From: Emmonsiellopsis sp. PD_33
Lineage: Eukaryota; Ascomycota; Eurotiomycetes; Onygenales; Ajellomycetaceae
Assembly (NCBI GenBank): GCA_032988165.1
Contig: JANTQF010000058.1
Location: 84,753 to 148,752, forward strand
DNA: 64,000 bases
Direction of reading: 5' to 3'
In this document: piece after piece, positions 59,138-64,000 of the stretch
Layout of the letters: each line of letters starts with the position of its first letter
Position numbering within the stretch: position 1 is the first letter of the stretch
The notes under the pieces: generated by a model
The model's database searches: none
What the model was told of the DNA's origin: nothing
Seen by the model: the letters and a program-made list of their open reading frames with translations, nothing else
Translations under genes and position numbers: made by a program

Positions 59138-61303
59138 TCAGCTCAAGCGAATGTTCATCGAGCCATCAGCCGATGGAGCTGGAGCCGGAGCCGTCGACGA
59201 AGACGACGATTGCGGAACTCCAATCGCCCACTCCCCCACAGCGCCCCCTATCTTCCCGCCCTCCGCCGCAGCCGCAGCCACAATCCCGCCCCCACCAATC
59301 CTCCCCCCCACCACCACCGCCTTCCCGCTCACAACCTCCTCCCTCGTCACCCCCATCATATCACCGGGCAACCCCATCGACGCCAAAAACCCGACCGTCC
59401 TCGTCCACTCGCTCTCCCTCCTCGCCCGGCTCCAACTCAGCTCGTCACCCATCACATCAATCAAGCCCGGCAATGCCCGCAGCGCCGCGTAGGTGTCTAG
59501 GAATGCCAGCCGCGTGCGCCGCGCGAGAATGTCTTCAGCTGTCACGGCGTATTCGTTTTTGATGGCGTAGGTGATTTCGGAGAGGAGGTAGGGGTAGGAG
59601 GGGGAGAGGCGGGGGTGGGGTTTGGATGAGGAGGAAGAGGTGGATGTGGATGTGGATAGGGAGGCAACTTCCCATGCGCGGTCACCGTATGAGTTTGCGA
59701 GGTGCTGCGCCACGTCCGCGTCTAGGTTGAAGGTCTTGATTAGGTCGATGTAGAGGGATTTGTAGTACCCGTGGGCGCCGAGGACGGGGACGTTGCGCGT
59801 CTGGCAGGATCCGTCGAAGGGGGAGGCGGGCGCGGAGGCCTCCTCGTTGATGCCGCTAGTGCCGCTGATATCAGGGAGTTGGCGGAGGCCCTGGGGTTTG
59901 AGGTTGAAGGCTGTGATGGCCTGGTTAACGGCGTCTTCGGCCATTTCACGATATGTGGTCCACTTGCCGCCGGCGCAGGTGAGCAGGCCGGATTTCGAGA
60001 CGGTGACCAGGTGGCTACGGACGAGGGACTCGGTGTTTTTGGAACTCGGGTCGTAGACCAGCGGCCGGATACCGGACCATGCCGCTAGGATATCAGACGG
60101 TTTGAGGTCGACTTCTGGCGCCATTTGGCCCCGGAGCTCGTTCAGGATCCATTCGATGTCCTTGTCGCCTGGGATCGGGGCCTTTTCCACCTTGCATGGG
60201 TTATCTGTCGTGCCAGCGATTAGATTGCCCTCCCATGGGAGGAGGAAAATCACCCGTCCATCGGACGAGGGATCGATGAGGCCGATGTTCTTGGGTCCCA
60301 GCCATCCGGGCAGAACAATGTGGACGCCGCTGCTGGGAGCGACGATGTCCTTTTGCGTTGGCTCGTCCATCTTCTGAATCGCATCCGAGAATGGGCCGGT
60401 TGCGTTGATCACCCCCTTCGCGCGGATGCTGAACCCCTGACTCTCCTTCTCATCCTCACCAACCGTATCCCGCACCGTCGCACCGCAAATCCTGCCCTCC
60501 CCATCCTTCTCCAACCCCGTAACCTCCAAATGATTCACGACCGTAGCCCCATACAACGCCGCCGTCACCGCCAACGAAACATTCATTCTCGAATCATTAT
60601 GCTGGCCATCATAATACACCAACGCGCCCACCATGCCCTCCGAATTCAGCGTCGGAAAGGCGCCCATGGCCCTATTCTTCGTCATAAAATACGACCCCTC
60701 CGGCGACCCCTGCCTACCCGCCAACAAATCATACAACTTCGTCCCAGCCCACAGATACGGCGCCTCCCACCAGGTCCGAACGGGTAGCAGGATAGGCAAC
60801 CACGACGACAAATGCGGCGCGATGTCGAGGAAATACTTGCGCTCGTACAGCGCCTCGCGCACGAGCTTGTACTGGCTATAGTCCAGGTTCAGAATCGCTT
60901 TTTCGAGATAGCGCACGCCGCCGTGCACGAGTTTTGTGCTCTTGCTGCTCGTGCCGCTGCTGAAGTCGTCGCGCTCGACCATGGCCACCTTTAAGCCGCG
61001 CGTGACGGCGTCGAGCGCGATGCCGGCGCCCGTGGCGCCCGCCCCGATGATTAGTAGGTCGTAGACTTCTTCATCGTCCTTCTTTGCTCCGCTGCTGCTG
61101 CTGCTGCTCCGGCGTAGATCGGCGATTTGCTCTTCGCGCGATTTCACGCGCGGGAAGCGGGGCGGGATGTCCCTTGGTAATAGTGATTTGGGTCGATTTG
61201 AGCTTGGGCTGCTTGTGAAGAAGGCGACGCCTCCTGTGGCGGCGAAGGCGGAGGCGTAGGCCAGGGGCCTGAGGAGCTTGAGTGCTGTGAAGCGGGAGGC
61301 CAT
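59138..61303 (-). CDS. GUT2: FAD-dependent glycerol-3-phosphate dehydrogenase, mitochondrial (GUT2)
   Basis: One uninterrupted exon gives 721 residues. It oxidises glycerol 3-phosphate to dihydroxyacetone phosphate at the outer face of the inner membrane and passes electrons via FAD to ubiquinone. This serves glycerol use and the G3P shuttle. The N-terminus is a basic, Ser/Ala-rich presequence with a hydrophobic stretch (about 13-31). The FAD dinucleotide fold is IIGAGATGAGIALD (85-98), followed by the family signatures SSGTSSKSTKLVHGGVRYLE and IAGTTDNPCKVEKAPIPG. CAGGKWTTYREMAEDAVN forms the second FAD contact. The C-terminal helical domain is present, but the last 80 residues become Gly/Ala/Ser-rich and are probably unstructured. 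Poly-Ser tracts lie near 65-72 and in the C-terminal third. Confidence 0.97.
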   Translation of the reverse strand: MASRFTALKLLRPLAYASAFAATGGVAFFTSSPSSNRPKSLLPRDIPPRFPRVKSREEQIADLRRSSSSSSGAKKDDEEVYDLLIIGAGATGAGIALDAVTRGLKVAMVERDDFSSGTSSKSTKLVHGGVRYLEKAILNLDYSQYKLVREALYERKYFLDIAPHLSSWLPILLPVRTWWEAPYLWAGTKLYDLLAGRQGSPEGSYFMTKNRAMGAFPTLNSEGMVGALVYYDGQHNDSRMNVSLAVTAALYGATVVNHLEVTGLEKDGEGRICGATVRDTVGEDEKESQGFSIRAKGVINATGPFSDAIQKMDEPTQKDIVAPSSGVHIVLPGWLGPKNIGLIDPSSDGRVIFLLPWEGNLIAGTTDNPCKVEKAPIPGDKDIEWILNELRGQMAPEVDLKPSDILAAWSGIRPLVYDPSSKNTESLVRSHLVTVSKSGLLTCAGGKWTTYREMAEDAVNQAITAFNLKPQGLRQLPDISGTSGINEEASAPASPFDGSCQTRNVPVLGAHGYYKSLYIDLIKTFNLDADVAQHLANSYGDRAWEVASLSTSTSTSSSSSKPHPRLSPSYPYLLSEITYAIKNEYAVTAEDILARRTRLAFLDTYAALRALPGLIDVMGDELSWSRARRESEWTRTVGFLASMGLPGDMMGVTREEVVSGKAVVVGGRIGGGGIVAAAAAEGGKIGGAVGEWAIGVPQSSSSSTAPAPAPSADGSMNIRLS

Positions 61304-64000
61304 GGGAGGGAGGGTGTGTGTTCCAATTGATTGGGGGCTAGGGTAGTTGGGGTTATTATAAGGTTAGGTTAGCCCTCTGTGGCTGTGGTTTTGAGATCCG
61401 CGGATAAATGCTGGTTAGGTTGGTGTTGGTGTTGGTGTTTGGAGGGGGTTATGTTTGTTATGTATCAGGGGGAGGGGAGGGGGGTGTAGTGAAGAAATGA
61501 TAATGTGTGTTTGCAACCGTGGGGGAAATGCGGAGAGGGGAATCTATCTCTATTTATCTATGAGGAATGGAAAGAATGAAACAGACGGGGGGATGTCTGT
61601 GTATGTATGTGTGTATGAAATGGAGAGAAATGTGTGTGATGAGAGGGAGTGAGAAAAGGAAATGAAATATCCGGGAGGCACGGCTCTACTAATAAGCACA
61701 AAGGACCGCGCAACGTGATAGATCAGAAGGACAAGAAAAAACGAATTAAATTAAATGCAGAGGGCAAGGGCTCCGCAAAAATATGGTCCCATGGCCCATA
61801 AAGAAAACAAAGGGGAGAAAAAGAACAATATATCGGAAAGCGACACAAAAGTTTGAGGTATGACTCGTCAGCAAAAGATGATTCTCTCCATAACGAACAT
61901 GCAGTGAAAAAAGAGGACCTGGATAGGAGTTATTATTCTCCATAAAAACCCCGTCCGACCGATGATGATCCACTTATGAGAATCTGATAAGCAAACTTTT
62001 TCTTCTTCACTGCTGGCACAGCTGCGGCGCGTGGAGCGTCTGCGAACGACAGCGGAGCAAACGGACATATAATTTTCCATCCATTCAAACGGCAAGAATA
62101 TTTCAATTTCTTTAGTGGCTGGATATTAATAAGACGAGGCGCATTGTCGAGACCTCTCTCATAATCACAGCTAGGAATATATCTCGTTGATTCCTTCAGG
62201 AACGTCGTTGCAAATCTACAAAAGCGAATGCGGCTCCACTTGGCCCGAGCACGTGGTGCCAAGGCTGCAGTTTCGTCCAGATCCGGTCTAGCGTGTATGC
62301 ACCTCGGTGTTGGCACTCCGAGAGTCGGGTATTAGTCAGCATGTATTTTGCAGGGGGCTCGGGATTCTCGGCCGAGGAGCAGCGGATCCCGATGGAAGGT
62401 GTGGATCGGCCCAAGATGGCAGGTGGGGCGGGCAACGCCATATGACTTTAAATCTTTTTGTTTGGGATGCGGTTTCCTTGAATTATTATTTGGGGAGTCA
62501 GCCGAGCCAGAATGGGAGATGTATGGAGTAAGTTATATGGATTACGTTGGATGGCTGACTCATTCTCCTCATATCCCCCTCTTCTCACCCATCGCGGAGC
62601 ACTAAGCCCTGGACTGTGGACACGGAATACCAACATACAGCCCGAAACACCAGCCCCCGTCAACTCTTGACTGTCGACTCCCTATGTAACGTCGGGGTAC
62701 TCTCCTCCAGCGAATCGGCATGACGAACCCCCGTCGCAGGACACGACGCACGCTAGGGCGACTTTCCCCGCAGACCTCCGCGCCAATCGCTCGGAGGCAT
62801 GGAGAATTCAAAAGCAGAATACGCAACGCAATGCGAGTAGCTTCCAGCTGGCGATGTCAATCATGATATGGCTCAAGATTGAGTGTTTATCTATTGGGTA
62901 TCCCCAATGGGGCATTTACCCCTCATAGAGACCTTGGACACGAAGGGACTAGATATTACAAAAGAACATCATCATCATCATCATCATCATCATCGATAAC
63001 CGCGGTCTTCGGTACTTCACCAGAAGGGCTCTAATCCGATCAATTCAGCCCGGGATTGCTGGCTGATGCATTGTATAGAATGGATAGGAACCCTCCAATA
63101 TATTATTGTTATGAGGCAGACAGCTTCACTTCATACTGCGCTCTGCAATCCATGAGAGAATATCTAGTTATCCCCGGAGTATATATACCTCCCCTTTGTC
63201 CCAGCCAAGCACCAATAGCATCTACTCGCCTCCTTGCTCCCCTCACCTCACTCAGCCGTCTATGGGTGGAGAAGAGGGCTGGAAGGGATGATGGGGTTAC
63301 GTGTAGCGCAACATGGCATGGAAGAAACCCCTCATCATCCCACCATCTGCTCATCCATCCATCCCTGCTCACCCGAGGACGGTAATTGCTGATCAGGAAT
63401 GATCTGCTGGGCTGATGATGAAATGACCAGCGGGACAAGAATTGATACGAATTATGCGATGGATGGATGGATGGGGATATGCATGTAGTGTTTGATCTCT
63501 GATGGGATTATTATTGTGGCTGATGTCTGGAGGTGAGATATAGATAGGTGTTTAGATGGATAGTCAGAGGTAGTTATGTACATATATGTGTCTGTCTATA
63601 TCTGGCTTTGGTGGAAGGGGATGGGGAACAGAAGGGAAGAAGGAGTAGAAGAAACACAGTACCTGGACAAGATCCATGTAACCAGCCAAATACACCCCCT
63701 GCTTTCAAGGAATCTGTATTGCGATCGATTTCCTGCCTTCTTTCTGTCCTTGTGTAACTCCAACTTTTCCCGTGTCACCATTCCCCCGCAACCGACATGC
63801 CTCCTATGATCCATCGATGATGAAGGAAAGAGGACACCCCCCCGGTTTTTGGTAAAATACCCTCGCCAACGCCCTGCTTAGATTCGCATAGACCCAAAAA
63901 GAAAAAGAAAAAGAAAATAATAACTTCCCAAAGAAGCTACATACATACATACATGCATATTTACAAAGAGTCCCCCAAAAATAGGACACGCTAGCTAGCG
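61304..64000. other. GUT2 upstream region and gene-free right end
   Basis: I can support no gene in these 2.7 kb. Short frames on both strands lack motifs. Simple repeats are present: GGTTGGTGTTGGTGTT near 61417, (CAT)9 at 62967-62993, GGATGGATGG near 63462 and AAAGAAAAAG near 63898. A (CATA)n run lies near 63941-63955. Part of this is the GUT2 promoter. Confidence 0.45.
62967..62993. repeat. (CAT)9 microsatellite
   Basis: Nine perfect CAT units, outside any supported gene. Confidence 0.9.

Noticed and set aside
1..64000. Search for CRISPR arrays, bacterial operons, integrons or prophage.
   Set aside because: Introns, 5S rRNA type and gene content are fungal; no spaced direct-repeat array was seen.

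Overview
This window is nuclear DNA of a filamentous ascomycete. Genes have short introns of about 44-184 nt with GT donors and CTAAC/CTGAC-like branch sites, and their products look like those of Eurotiomycetes. The repeat-rich centre has almost no CpG, a pattern known from Onygenales such as Coccidioides and Blastomyces. I therefore lean towards Onygenales, but the species is an inference.

Left gene-rich arm (1-15246). A truncated SET-domain gene is divergent from COQ4 (coenzyme Q assembly). Next come a PDCD5-family gene with an 11-nt microexon and a six-exon 928-residue fungal protein with a membrane segment and Cys/Gly-rich tail. That gene is divergent from a glycine-rich-domain (GRDP/DUF1399-like) gene. 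An F-box-like gene, a small basic hypothetical gene and a complete dispersed 5S rRNA gene follow.

Repeat island (15247-44455). A 29.2-kb block is resolved into nested retroelements. A 5.4-kb Ty1/copia element (305-bp LTRs, target duplication CTACT) carries an 11.5-kb Ty3/gypsy element (A, forward), which itself carries a second copy of the same family (B, reverse). A 907-bp element has landed in the 5' LTR of A. All coding regions are riddled with stops from C-to-T decay centred on CpG. Downstream of pol, each gypsy copy carries the same extra 901-codon frame, with no net length change between copies. It has Fe(II)/2-oxoglutarate dioxygenase-like motifs and is the most unusual thing in the window.

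Right gene-rich arm (44456-64000). This holds a secreted cutinase with a Gly-rich insertion between two catalytic residues, SEC2 (Rab exchange factor), VMA22 (V-ATPase assembly) divergent from ISD11 (Fe-S cluster assembly), an acidic nuclear-type protein of unknown function, and GUT2 (mitochondrial glycerol-3-phosphate dehydrogenase). COQ4, ISD11 and GUT2 are all mitochondrial. GUT2 passes electrons to ubiquinone, whose synthesis needs COQ4, but the genes are too far apart to suggest co-regulation. The last 2.7 kb shows no gene I can support.
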